Shown here piece by piece: positions 1 to 7,774 of a stretch of 64,000 nt of DNA (the stretch's first letter is position 1; the number at the start of each line of letters is the position of its first letter). The translations under genes and the position numbers were made by a program. The notes under the pieces were generated by a model. The model made no database searches and was not told the origin of the DNA. It worked only from the letters and a program-made list of their open reading frames with translations. Source of the DNA: Pseudarthrobacter psychrotolerans (GTDB lineage: Bacteria > Actinomycetota > Actinomycetes > Actinomycetales > Micrococcaceae); contig NZ_CP047898.1 of the NCBI RefSeq assembly GCF_009911795.1, positions 4,030,001 through 4,094,000 on the forward strand. The letters run 5' to 3'.

Positions 1-2
1 AC

Positions 3-761
3 GTCAACATCGCGCTGCACACGGACCACTGCCCCAAGGACAAGCTGGACGGTTTTGTCCTGCCGCTGCTGGCGGCGTCCGAGGCCGAGGTCAAGGCTGG
101 CCGGAACCCGATCTTCAACTCGCACATGTGGGACGGCTCGCACGAGACCCTCGAAGACAACCTGCGCATCGCCCGCGAGCTGCTGGAGCGTTCCGCTGCG
201 GCCAAGATGATGCTCGAGGTTGAAATCGGCACCGTGGGCGGCGAGGAAGACGGCGTTGAAAACGCCATCAACGACAAGCTGTACACCACCACCGAAGACG
301 CCCTGGCGACCATCGAGGCCCTGGGCACCGGCGAGAACGGCCGCTACCTGACGGCGCTGACGTTCGGCAACGTCCACGGCGTGTACAAGCCCGGCGGCGT
401 GAAGCTGCGCCCGGAGCTGCTCAAGCAGATCCAGGCCGAGGTGGGTGCCAAGATCGGCAAGGAGAACCCGTTTGACCTCGTGTTCCACGGCGGGTCGGGC
501 TCCAGTGACCAGGAAATCGCTGACGCGGTCTCCTATGGCGTGATCAAGATGAACGTCGACACCGACACTCAGTATGCCTTCACGCGTCCGGTGGCCGGGC
601 ACATGCTCGCCAACTACGACGGCGTCCTGAAGATCGACGGCGAAATGGGCAACAAGAAGACCTACGACCCCCGCGTCTGGGGCGCCTCCGCCGAGGCCGG
701 CATGGCTGCCCGCATCGTCGAGGCCGCCCGCCAGCTCGGCTCCCTCGGTAAGACGTTCTAA
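3..761 (+). CDS. fbaA: Fructose-bisphosphate aldolase, class II (3' part)
   Basis: This is the C-terminal part of a zinc-dependent class II aldolase, which splits fructose 1,6-bisphosphate into glyceraldehyde 3-phosphate and dihydroxyacetone phosphate in glycolysis and gluconeogenesis. The frame is open from base 3, so the start lies outside the window. The segment LHTDHC near the left edge holds the catalytic Asp and a zinc-binding His. GNVHGVY and FHGGSGS hold the other two expected zinc His residues and the phosphate-binding loop. The NVDTDTQYAFTRP segment near the C-terminus is also typical. DUF3151 follows two bases after the stop on the same strand, so the two are probably co-transcribed. 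Confidence 0.95.
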   Translation, partial: VNIALHTDHCPKDKLDGFVLPLLAASEAEVKAGRNPIFNSHMWDGSHETLEDNLRIARELLERSAAAKMMLEVEIGTVGGEEDGVENAINDKLYTTTEDALATIEALGTGENGRYLTALTFGNVHGVYKPGGVKLRPELLKQIQAEVGAKIGKENPFDLVFHGGSGSSDQEIADAVSYGVIKMNVDTDTQYAFTRPVAGHMLANYDGVLKIDGEMGNKKTYDPRVWGASAEAGMAARIVEAARQLGSLGKTF

Positions 762-763
762 TT

Positions 764-1186
764 ATGTCGGACGAGTTCCGCAAGAACCTGATGGGTCCGG
801 AGCCGACGCTCCTGCCTGCCGAGACCGACGTCTACCAGCAGCTGGACGCCGGTGCCGAAGCGCTGGACCTGGTGGAAAAGCACCCCACGTCGTCGCTGTT
901 GTGGGCTGTCCTGGCGGAGGAGGCGTGGTCCGAGGGCCGCACCATCGATTCCTACGCCTACTCGCGCGTCGGCTACCACCGCGGGCTGGACTCGCTGCGC
1001 CGCAACGGCTGGCGCGGTGTGGGTCCCATCCCGTGGGAGCACGAACCCAACCGCGGCTTCCTGCGCGCACTCTACTCGCTGGGCCGCGCGTCCGCGGCCA
1101 TCGGTGAAGCCGATGAACCGGAACGGATCGAGAAGTTCCTCAACGACTCGGACCCGGCAGCCAAGGCAGCCATCGAGGGCAAGTAG
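764..1186 (+). CDS. DUF3151 family protein
   Basis: A 140-residue cytoplasmic protein of the actinobacterial DUF3151 family; its function is not known. Conserved-looking blocks are MGPEPTLLP near the N-terminus, the central ALAEEAW-like helix (AVLAEEAWSEG) and the Arg- and Gly-rich segment RVGYHRGLDSLRRNGWRG followed by GPIPWEHEPNRGFLRAL. No signal peptide or membrane segment is visible. It starts two bases after the aldolase stop, so translational coupling with fbaA is likely. A very strong hairpin follows directly after its stop codon. Confidence 0.85.
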   Translation: MSDEFRKNLMGPEPTLLPAETDVYQQLDAGAEALDLVEKHPTSSLLWAVLAEEAWSEGRTIDSYAYSRVGYHRGLDSLRRNGWRGVGPIPWEHEPNRGFLRALYSLGRASAAIGEADEPERIEKFLNDSDPAAKAAIEGK

Positions 1187-1191
1187 TAGAA

Positions 1192-1246
1192 GAACGACGG
1201 CGGGCGGTCACCTTTCAGAAGAAAAGGTGACCGCCCGCCGTCGTTC
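1192..1246 (+). terminator. Long perfect hairpin after DUF3151
   Basis: Two 24-base arms (1192-1215 and 1223-1246) are perfect reverse complements around a 7-base loop. The hairpin begins six bases after the DUF3151 stop and lies between convergent genes. There is no clear T tract, so it may act as a two-way transcription block or an mRNA 3' end. The inner part, GGTCACCTTT, recurs in the hairpin after purA at 4879-4922. Confidence 0.7.
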
Positions 1247-1260
1247 CCCACCCGCACCCT

Positions 1261-1304
1261 CGCCTCGCAAGCTCAGCCAGGGAACCCTGCGGGCGTGGGC
1301 CCAC
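1261..1304 (+). repeat. Intergenic repeat, copy 1 (CTCGCAAGCTC type)
   Basis: The segment holds CTCGCAAGCTCAGCCAGGGA followed by ACCCTGCGGGCGTGGGCCCA. Near-identical sequence occurs at 15698-15740 on the same strand and at 17216-17256 on the opposite strand. All three copies lie between genes. Confidence 0.6.
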
Positions 1305-1327
1305 ACTCGCTGAGCGGAGGGCTGTGG

Positions 1328-1957
1328 CTAGACCTTCGCGAGGCCCGTGCGGGCCATGGCGTCGGTGTAGACAACGCGCATTTCCTCGAGGTACTGTTCC
1401 TGCCGCGCGGGCGTCCCGGCGAAGGCGCGGCCGCTGAGGGACCGGACCTTGTAGGTCTTCAGCCCGCGGCGCCAGAGCAGCGGAACTTCTGTCTTTAGCA
1501 GCAGGTTGGCCAAACGGTTGGCTTCGGTGCCGTGGGCCACGATCACCGAGGCGCGGGGGACCACGGCGAGGAACTTCAGGAGCGGCTTGAGGCCGGCCGA
1601 AATCTGGTCCGGCGTGAACTTGCCGTTGACCTCACCGGGCGTGTGCCAGGGGTGCACGTTCCAGGGCATCACGAACTCGGGGCGCAGGCCCAGCTTCCAC
1701 TGGATGCCGAGCATGCGGGTGGCGGCGTCTTCGTCGCCAGCGGTGATGAAGCCGGACGGGTCAGCCTCGCCGATGTTGGAGTAGAGGCTGATGATGCGGC
1801 ACTCGTCCACGTCGTGCATGGGGTCGACGTAGGGGACTTCGGTGTGGGGTTTGACGCTCTGCAGGGAATCGCACAGCTCGTTGACGGCTGCAACGTTGGG
1901 CTCGTAGCGGCGGCTCAGGAGCTGTTCACGGAGGGATTCTGGGGCCAGGGCTGTCAT
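1328..1957 (-). CDS. Uracil-DNA glycosylase superfamily protein
   Basis: About 209 residues resembling the uracil-DNA glycosylase fold family, which removes uracil or related damaged bases from DNA. The visible signatures are GEADPSGF (resembling the family GEAPG motif), the segment FVMPWNVHPWH, and IVAHGTEANRL, which resembles the second active-site motif with its His. The ATG at 1957 is chosen. A TTG three codons upstream (1966) is an alternative, and an AGGAG lies just before both. The gene is convergent with the DUF3151 gene. The exact UDG subfamily and its substrate cannot be fixed from the sequence alone. Confidence 0.65.
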   Translation of the reverse strand: MTALAPESLREQLLSRRYEPNVAAVNELCDSLQSVKPHTEVPYVDPMHDVDECRIISLYSNIGEADPSGFITAGDEDAATRMLGIQWKLGLRPEFVMPWNVHPWHTPGEVNGKFTPDQISAGLKPLLKFLAVVPRASVIVAHGTEANRLANLLLKTEVPLLWRRGLKTYKVRSLSGRAFAGTPARQEQYLEEMRVVYTDAMARTGLAKV

Positions 1958-2266
1958 ATAGTGCAATGTCTCCTGCGGGGCTCGGCGATGCTGCCAATCC
2001 GGAAAATGGGCGCGTGATGGGCGCGCCCGTCCGGCGTGGTTTCAAATGTGGTGTGGACCGATTCCTGGTCGATCTCTATCAGTTTAGCAAGCCCCGCGAA
2101 ATGCGGACCCCCTCCGGTGATATTCCGTGATGAAGGGCATAGGGCGGCAAGAAGTGTCAAACAGATTGACAGCTTTCGTTTAGCTTGGTTGGCTTCTGTG
2201 ACAGCCCGCAGTCAAGGACGTTGCGGCTGGTCGCACCCTACATGCACTCGAAAGAGGTAACGCACC

Positions 2267-3331
2267 GTGAACAAAACCCTGGCAACCTTAAGGACCCTGG
2301 CCGTATCCGGAGCCCTGGTTCTGGCGGCAATCGCCGCGCCGGCACCCTTGGCAAATGCTGTGGGCGAAGGCCCCAACTATGACGGCAACGGCCAGATCAC
2401 CACCTCCAAACTGACAACCTATGACGAGTTGGTCTCCTTCCTGAAAGATCAGGACGCCCGCCAGCCAGCCATGGAATTGGAGGTGATCGGCCAGACTGTC
2501 AAGGGCCGGGATATCCACCTGGTGAAGTACATTTCGGACCCCGCCAAGCCCACCATTCTGTACCTGACCCAGCAGCACGGCAATGAGCAGCTGACCACCG
2601 AGGGTGCTATGGCATTCGTGAAACACCTGGGGACCGGGAAATCGGGGGACATCCTGGACGGAGTAAACATCCTCATCGTTCCCATGCTCAACGCCGACGG
2701 CGCGATGGGAGATGTGAACTTCCCGCTGGATGACTACCTGGCCAAGGGCGACCGCCACATGACGCGGTACAACGCCGAGGAGGTGGACCTGAACCGCGAC
2801 CATGTGGCCAAGATCCAGCCCGAAACCCAGGGGCTCCACAACAACGTCATGCGCAAGTACAAAATCGACTACATGATCGATCTGCACCACCAGGGCACCC
2901 GGAGTGAACGCGACGGCAAACTGGTCTCCGGGTCCATCCTCTACCCCACTACGCCCAACGCCGATCCGGCTGTTGTGGAAAAGTCCAAGCAGTTGGGCAC
3001 CGTGGTCTTCAACAACGTTGACTCCACCGGCTGGGGACACTTGGGCAAGTACGTGGGCGGCAGCGCCGAGACCATAAGCCGCAACGGGATAGCAGTGGAG
3101 TACGGGATCGCTACACTGCTCTTCGAAATGCGTGGCATGTCTGATCACTATCTGGACGGCTACGCCCTCGGGCTCCGCAGCAACGGTTACCTGATCCAGC
3201 AGACGGTGACAACGCTGGCGGCCACCGCGGCGGCCATCGCTGACGGTTCGATTGCCGACGCCGACACCTCCTTCTGGGACAGCCTGGACACCCAGGCGTC
3301 CCGTCCGGGCGAGGAAGCTGACGACGAGTAG
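2267..3331 (+). CDS. Secreted M14 family zinc carboxypeptidase
   Basis: 354 residues with a GTG start preceded by AAAGAGG. Residues 1-31 form a signal peptide ending in a likely PLANA cleavage site, so the enzyme is exported. The M14 zinc motif is H104-G-N-E107 in QQHGNEQ; the third zinc His is in IDLHHQGT. DLNRD gives the substrate-carboxylate-binding residues, and FEMRG carries the probable catalytic Glu. The family removes C-terminal residues from peptides or cleaves peptidoglycan stem peptides; which applies here is not clear. It is divergent from the UDG-like gene and followed by a hairpin. Confidence 0.85.
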   Translation: MNKTLATLRTLAVSGALVLAAIAAPAPLANAVGEGPNYDGNGQITTSKLTTYDELVSFLKDQDARQPAMELEVIGQTVKGRDIHLVKYISDPAKPTILYLTQQHGNEQLTTEGAMAFVKHLGTGKSGDILDGVNILIVPMLNADGAMGDVNFPLDDYLAKGDRHMTRYNAEEVDLNRDHVAKIQPETQGLHNNVMRKYKIDYMIDLHHQGTRSERDGKLVSGSILYPTTPNADPAVVEKSKQLGTVVFNNVDSTGWGHLGKYVGGSAETISRNGIAVEYGIATLLFEMRGMSDHYLDGYALGLRSNGYLIQQTVTTLAATAAAIADGSIADADTSFWDSLDTQASRPGEEADDE

Positions 3332-3347
3332 TCCTTCGCAGGAAGTC

Positions 3348-3386
3348 TGCCCGTGGTCCTTTGCTGCGCGCGAAGGGCCACGGGCA
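3348..3386 (+). terminator. Hairpin after M14 carboxypeptidase
   Basis: Arms 3348-3361 and 3373-3386 pair over 14 bases with one G-T wobble, around an 11-base loop. It starts 16 bases after the stop codon of the carboxypeptidase. There is no T tract, so termination is inferred from position only. Confidence 0.5.
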
Positions 3387-3391
3387 CCCTA

Positions 3392-3423
3392 TTGAGTGGA
3401 CAAAGTCCGTGATCGGCTAAACT
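3392..3423 (+). promoter_or_regulatory. Possible promoter for purA
   Basis: TTGAGT at 3392-3397 (or TGGACA at 3397-3402) lies upstream of TAAACT at 3418-3423, a fair match to an actinobacterial sigma-A minus 10 box. The spacings (20 or 15) are not ideal. About 150 bases separate it from the purA start. Confidence 0.3.
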
Positions 3424-3575
3424 TGGGTGGTAAGAGCCCCGGACTCTTGCGTGGTTGGCCGCCGTAGCGGTCCGGCCAGGCTATGGCCTTCGGGGCATTC
3501 TCATGAACGGCGCTACGCAGGCTTGCCATCTCGGTGGACGAACCTGTGCGGCCCGAACGAATGGGGGAGGATCCC

Positions 3576-4865
3576 ATGCCAGCAATCGTGATCGTAGGAG
3601 CCCAGTGGGGCGACGAAGGAAAAGGCAAGGCCACCGATCTTCTGGGCGGCCGCGTTGACTACGTCGTAAAGCCCAACGGCGGCAACAATGCCGGGCACAC
3701 CGTCGTCGTAGGCGGTGAGAAGTATGAGCTCAAGCTCCTTCCGGCCGGCATTTTGAGCCCCAACGCGATTCCGATCATCGGCAACGGCTGTGTGGTGAAC
3801 CTTGAGGCCCTGTTCCAGGAGATCGAAGGCCTGCAGGCCCGTGGCGCGGACACGTCCAAGCTGCGCATCTCCGCCAACGCGCACCTCGTGGCGCCGTACC
3901 ACCAGGTCCTGGACAAGGTCACGGAGCGTTTCCTCGGCAGCCGCGCCATCGGCACCACCGGCCGCGGCATCGGCCCCGCCTATATGGACAAGGTGGCCCG
4001 CCTTGGCATCCGCGTCCAGGACGTCTTTGACGAGTCCATCCTCCGCCAGAAGGTGGAAGGCTCCCTGCGCCAGAAGAACGAACTCCTGGTCAAGGTCTAC
4101 AACCGCCGCGACATCGTGGTGGACGAGATCGTGGACTACTTCCTGGCCTTCGCCGAGCGCCTGCGCCCGCTGGTCATCGACAGCACGCTGGTCCTCAACA
4201 ACGCCCTGGACGAGGGCAAGGTGGTGCTCATGGAAGGCGGCCAGGCCACGTTCCTGGACGTGGACCACGGCACCTACCCGTTCGTGACCTCCTCCAACCC
4301 CACGGCTGGCGGCGCGTCCGTTGGATCAGGTATCGGACCCACCCGGATCTCCCGCTCCATCGGCATCATCAAGGCCTACACCACCCGTGTTGGCGCCGGA
4401 CCGTTCCCCACCGAACTGTTCGACGAAATGGGCATGTACCTGCAGAAGACCGGTGGCGAGTTCGGCGTAAACACCGGCCGTCCGCGCCGTTGCGGCTGGT
4501 ACGACGCCGTCCTGGCCCGCCACGCTTCCCGCGTGAACGGTTTCACGGACTACTTCGTCACCAAGCTGGACGTCCTCACCGGCATCGAGCAGATCCCGGT
4601 CTGCGTTGCCTACGACGTTGACGGTGTCCGGCACGACGAAATGCCCATGACACAGACCGAGTTCCACCACGCGGTGCCCATCTTTGAGTACTTCGAAGGC
4701 TGGACCGAGGACATCACCGGTGCCCGTACGCTGGAGGACCTCCCCGAGAACGCCCGCAACTACGTGCTGGCTCTCGAGAAGCTCTCCGGCACGCGTTTCT
4801 CCGCGATCGGCGTCGGCCCGGACCGCGACCAGACCATCGTGGTCCACGATCTGATCAACGACTAA
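3576..4865 (+). CDS. purA: Adenylosuccinate synthase
   Basis: 429 residues, the usual length. The enzyme joins IMP and aspartate using GTP to give adenylosuccinate, the first committed step to AMP. The N-terminus [18 protein letters not shown] carries the GTP-binding P-loop GDEGKGK. Other family blocks are [58 protein letters not shown] and [10 protein letters not shown]. The ATG at 3576 is chosen over upstream in-frame starts because GGGGGAGG sits five bases before it and the protein then begins as in other PurA. It is followed by a strong hairpin. Confidence 0.97.
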   Translation: MPAIVIVGAQWGDEGKGKATDLLGGRVDYVVKPNGGNNAGHTVVVGGEKYELKLLPAGILSPNAIPIIGNGCVVNLEALFQEIEGLQARGADTSKLRISANAHLVAPYHQVLDKVTERFLGSRAIGTTGRGIGPAYMDKVARLGIRVQDVFDESILRQKVEGSLRQKNELLVKVYNRRDIVVDEIVDYFLAFAERLRPLVIDSTLVLNNALDEGKVVLMEGGQATFLDVDHGTYPFVTSSNPTAGGASVGSGIGPTRISRSIGIIKAYTTRVGAGPFPTELFDEMGMYLQKTGGEFGVNTGRPRRCGWYDAVLARHASRVNGFTDYFVTKLDVLTGIEQIPVCVAYDVDGVRHDEMPMTQTEFHHAVPIFEYFEGWTEDITGARTLEDLPENARNYVLALEKLSGTRFSAIGVGPDRDQTIVVHDLIND

Positions 4866-4878
4866 CAGCCTGTAAAGC

Positions 4879-4922
4879 ACGACGGCGGCGGGTCACCTTT
4901 CCAGGTGGCCCGCCGCCGTCGT
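4879..4922 (+). terminator. Hairpin after purA
   Basis: Arms 4879-4898 and 4903-4922 pair over 20 bases with one G-T wobble and a 4-base loop, starting 13 bases after the purA stop. The arm contains GGTCACCTTT, like the hairpin after DUF3151, so these two may be copies of one terminator type. Confidence 0.7.
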
Positions 4923-4941
4923 CTGTTAACCCAAGTGGGTA

Positions 4942-4983
4942 GCAGTAAGTGTTGTTTTGAGCGTTCAAAACGACACTTACTGC
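4942..4983. repeat. Intergenic palindrome with GTTTTGAG centre
   Basis: A 42-base inverted repeat. The left arm GCAGTAAGTGTTGTTTTGAG pairs with the right arm over 20 bases with two wobble or mismatch positions. The centre (TTTTGAGCGTTCAAAA) resembles the centre of the palindromes at 15673-16153. It lies just after the purA terminator. Confidence 0.6.
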
Positions 4984-5232
4984 GACTTACCTGGGGTGGG
5001 AGCGTGCCCGCATCTGTTGCACCGGTCTCAGAGGGGTTGTACGCAATTTACACAGGGTTTACGCGGCCGGACTTGTGAGGCTGTACGCGGGCCGGACAGA
5101 CTCTTAAGCACACGCTGAACTGATCAGTTGATCATTCGACCAGACCCGCAGGTGCCGGACGCAGCGATGCTCCGGGACCGCCCGTGGCGAATATGCCGCC
5201 CGGACGGGACCCGCAGACCGGAAGGATTTATC

Positions 5233-5574
5233 ATGGCCGGGAAGTTTGAAGTTTTCTTGGATTCGGATTCACATTTCAGGTTCCGCCTCACGGCACCGGA
5301 CGGCACGGTGATGGCTGTGTCCGGAGCCTTTGAGGACAAAGTCGCAGTGGCTGCCGGTATCACCGCCGTCCGCGAATGCGCCGGGACAGGGCTGGTCACC
5401 GATCTCTGCCCGGCCGCCAAAGCTGTACCGACCGCCCCCGCGGCTGCCGCTGTGCCGGGCCGCGCCCAACCCCAGCCGAACTGCGGGGACCAGGGCGTTC
5501 CCGCGACCAGGACGCACACCTTTGTCCTTGCCAAGGGACCGCGCCGGAGGTTGACCGCGCCGCGCTGGACGTAG
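5233..5574 (+). CDS. YegP-like DUF1508 domain protein
   Basis: 113 residues. The N-terminal 60 residues (MAGKFEVFLDSDSHFRFRL, then AVSGAFEDK and AAGITAVRE) match the short beta-rich DUF1508/YegP repeat. The rest is an Ala- and Pro-rich tail ending in a basic segment. The function of the family is unknown. The ATG at 5233 is chosen because GGAAGGA lies just before it and the domain begins at this Met; an upstream in-frame start at 5128 gives only unlikely sequence. Confidence 0.7.
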   Translation: MAGKFEVFLDSDSHFRFRLTAPDGTVMAVSGAFEDKVAVAAGITAVRECAGTGLVTDLCPAAKAVPTAPAAAAVPGRAQPQPNCGDQGVPATRTHTFVLAKGPRRRLTAPRWT

Positions 5575-5613
5575 GCCCCCAAGAATCCCACCCTGCATCG
5601 CGGTCCCGGTCCC

Positions 5614-5640
5614 GGAAAGTTTTTTGTCCGACCGCGTAAC
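5614..5640 (+). promoter_or_regulatory. Possible ECF-type promoter for the sigma gene
   Basis: GGAAAG (5614-5619) and CGTAAC (5635-5640) are 15 bases apart, close to the GGAA / CGT layout used by many ECF sigma factors. If this is a real promoter it would read through the hairpin at 5676-5722 into the sigma gene and could be autoregulated. This is inference from sequence pattern only. Confidence 0.35.
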
Positions 5641-5675
5641 CCCTGCGGTGCCTGGAACGATTACCCCTATGAAGC

Positions 5676-5722
5676 GCCGGTCTGGAACTTGTCCCCCATC
5701 ATGTTCCAGACCGGCTCTTTTG
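5676..5722 (+). terminator. Terminator-like hairpin upstream of the sigma gene
   Basis: Arms 5676-5688 and 5703-5715 (GCCGGTCTGGAAC and its perfect complement) are followed by TCTTTTG. This is one of the few hairpins here with a T tract. It ends 41 bases before the annotated start of the sigma gene, so it either ends an upstream transcript or attenuates the sigma gene. Confidence 0.6.
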
Positions 5723-5762
5723 TTACCGGAGGGTAAAGTTAGCAGGCGAGGGCATTCCGCGT

Positions 5763-6374
5763 GTGACGTGCGGGCCCCAAGCTGAGCAAGCCCAGTCCCC
5801 TCCACCGAAGGCCTTTGTGTCCGTGAGCGATGCACTGACAGACGACGTTCTGCGTGCGCGCGCCCGGGATCCGGAGCTCTTCAGCATCGTGTACCGAACC
5901 TATGCGTCACAGGTCCTGGGCTACCTCACAGCCCGCGGGGTAGAAGATGCGGAGGCGGTTATGCAGGAAGTCTTCCTCGCCGTCCTGCCGCGGCTGCAGA
6001 CGGTTACCGGCGGCGTCGCCGGGCTGCGTACGTTTGTCTTTTCCGTGGCGCACGCGAGGATGGTGGACGATCACCGGCGGCAGCGCCGCGCCCCCGTTGC
6101 GCTCCCGTTCGAACCGGACCTGGACGGACGCGAGGAGTCATCCGCCGAGGATGAAGTGTTGCAGCGGATCTCGCCGCGGGAGGTCGCGGATCTCCTGAAC
6201 GAACTGCCTGCTGAGCAGCGGGAGGTGCTGTCGTTACGCCTCGTCGCGGGCCTGACAGTGGACCAGGCGGCCGCTGTGATGGGAAAGAGCGCCGGTGCCA
6301 TCAAACAGCTCCAGCGCCGTGCACTGATCCGGCTGCGCGAGCAGGCCGCGGTGAAGGAGTACGTGGCGCCATGA
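5763..6374 (+). CDS. ECF-type RNA polymerase sigma factor
   Basis: About 203 residues. Region 2 is seen in DPELFSIVYRTYASQVLGYL with EDAEAVMQEVFL, and region 4 in LPAEQREVLSLRLVAGLT followed by a helix-turn-helix ending LQRRALIRLR. This is the layout of extracytoplasmic-function sigma factors, which redirect RNA polymerase to a stress regulon. The start is uncertain: GTG 5763, or GTG 5817 or 5823, the last two with GAAGG close upstream. The next gene begins inside its stop codon (ATGA), so the two are co-translated. Confidence 0.85.
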   Translation: MTCGPQAEQAQSPPPKAFVSVSDALTDDVLRARARDPELFSIVYRTYASQVLGYLTARGVEDAEAVMQEVFLAVLPRLQTVTGGVAGLRTFVFSVAHARMVDDHRRQRRAPVALPFEPDLDGREESSAEDEVLQRISPREVADLLNELPAEQREVLSLRLVAGLTVDQAAAVMGKSAGAIKQLQRRALIRLREQAAVKEYVAP

Positions 6375-7249
6375 CCTCCAATGCCAGCTCCCTGACCCGG
6401 ACCGTGGATGAAATGCTCCTTGACGCCGGTTGGACCGATGACGACGGCTGGGGCGGTACCTCCGGGCTCCGCGAAACGCTGCTCGCGGTGGGTTCCCTTG
6501 CCTCCCTGCCGGTCACCGAGCCCGGCCCTGAACTGGCGGCACTGCTCTCGGGCCAGACGCACCAGCTCGCCCGGCACCGCCTGCTCCGCAAGCACCGGAC
6601 CACCGTTGTGGGCCTGGCTGTCATCGCGGGGATGGGGCTGGGCGTCACCGGCGTGGCCGCCACCGGGACCGCTCCGGGCAGACAGGCCAGCAACTCCATT
6701 CAGCAGCTGCTGCAGGACTGGGCTCCCGCCTGGTCCGTGGCGGGGGCTCCCGCCGCCAGCGGGAGGGCCGCCAATCCGGCGGAGGTGCAGCCGCCGGCAG
6801 AGCCGGCATCCCCTGACGACGCGGCGCCGGCACTTCCCGAAACTGCTGAACCCGAAACTGCCCTGCCAGCGGACGGCCCGGAAAACGCAGGCCAGAGCGC
6901 GGGCACAGCGCCGGCCGGCCGTGGAAACGACACGGCGCCCGGCAAATCAAAGACGGACGACGACGGCGCGCCGGGGAACGCTGTGGGCGTCACCCCTGGC
7001 GGCGCTGCTTCCCGGGACGCAGCGACCCAGGACGCTTCCACCCAGGAGAGCAATGGTCCTGCCAGGGCCGCTGCCGCCGCAGCTGCCGAGCTTGAGAAGG
7101 CCGGCAAGCAGGTGGCCGGCACCCTGGCTGAAGCAGCCACCGCGGGAGAGTCCCTGACGTCAGCCCTCGTCCCTCCGGCACTGACAGGAAAAACCGGGGC
7201 CGGCAGTGCCGGACCCGGTTCAATCTGGCTGAAGAAGTTCAACCGGTAG
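6371..7249 (+). CDS. Membrane protein coupled to the sigma gene, possible anti-sigma
   Basis: 292 residues. An N-terminal soluble part of about 75 residues is followed by one membrane helix (TTVVGLAVIAGMGLGVTG, about residues 77-97), then a long Ala-, Pro- and Glu-rich exported region ending in a short basic tail. There is no recognisable zinc-binding anti-sigma motif. The start overlaps the sigma stop by four bases. Topology and coupling fit a membrane-bound partner or anti-sigma factor for that sigma, but this is inference from context. The low-complexity external part could span the cell wall. Confidence 0.6.
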   Translation: MTSNASSLTRTVDEMLLDAGWTDDDGWGGTSGLRETLLAVGSLASLPVTEPGPELAALLSGQTHQLARHRLLRKHRTTVVGLAVIAGMGLGVTGVAATGTAPGRQASNSIQQLLQDWAPAWSVAGAPAASGRAANPAEVQPPAEPASPDDAAPALPETAEPETALPADGPENAGQSAGTAPAGRGNDTAPGKSKTDDDGAPGNAVGVTPGGAASRDAATQDASTQESNGPARAAAAAAAELEKAGKQVAGTLAEAATAGESLTSALVPPALTGKTGAGSAGPGSIWLKKFNR

Positions 7250-7279
7250 TCAGGTACTCCGTCAGGAAGGGCCCCTCGG

Positions 7280-7774
7280 TCAGGACAGCAGTTGCCGCCT
7301 TGAGGAGATCACGCCGGTGTCGAAGCCGGCCAGGTGCAGCCCGCCATCGAACCGGGCATGCTCGATCTTCACGCAGCGGTCCATTACCACGTTGAGCCCG
7401 GCGGCTTCCGCGTCCGCGGCCACGTCCTCATGCCAGGAGCCGAGCTGCAGCCAGATGGTTTTGGCGCCGGCCGCGATGGCTTCGTCCAGGACGCCCGGGA
7501 GGTCATCGTGTTTGCGGAAGACATCCACGATGTCCGGGCTTTCCGGAAGATCGGCCAATGAGGCGTAGGTGGGTTCACCAAGAATCTCCTTGACCACGGG
7601 GTTCACGAAGTACACCTTGTACCGCGTAGACGACTGCAGGTACGTCGCCACAAAATAGCTCGCCCGGGACGGCTTGTCCGAGGCGCCCACGATCGCAATC
7701 GATGTGGCTGCGCGCAGCAGGTTCAGGCGCTCCGGCGCGGAAGGCCCGGTCCAGGTACGTTCGACGGTGCTCAT
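7280..7774 (-). CDS. CoA-binding domain protein (last gene of acs operon)
   Basis: 164 residues with a Rossmann-like CoA-binding fold: SIAIVGASDKPSRASYFVATYL is the nucleotide loop, followed by VYFVNPVVKEILG, DIVDVFRK and IWLQLG, then a conserved Cys in VMDRCVKIEH. Such stand-alone proteins resemble the CoA-binding part of succinyl-CoA synthetase; their reaction is not known. The ATG at 7774 overlaps the stop of the sulfhydrylase by four bases (ATGA), so it is the fourth gene of the SAM-riboswitch operon. A paralogous family member lies just beyond the operon at 12812. Confidence 0.85.
   Translation of the reverse strand: MSTVERTWTGPSAPERLNLLRAATSIAIVGASDKPSRASYFVATYLQSSTRYKVYFVNPVVKEILGEPTYASLADLPESPDIVDVFRKHDDLPGVLDEAIAAGAKTIWLQLGSWHEDVAADAEAAGLNVVMDRCVKIEHARFDGGLHLAGFDTGVISSRRQLLS

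Noticed and set aside
2288..3148. A 286-codon minus-strand ORF across the M14 carboxypeptidase.
   Set aside because: Shadow; the plus strand has signal peptide, zinc motif and ribosome site.
5669..5788. A short ORF (MKRRSGTCPP...) within the sigma-gene leader.
   Set aside because: It spans the terminator hairpin and has no ribosome site; more likely the sequence is non-coding.
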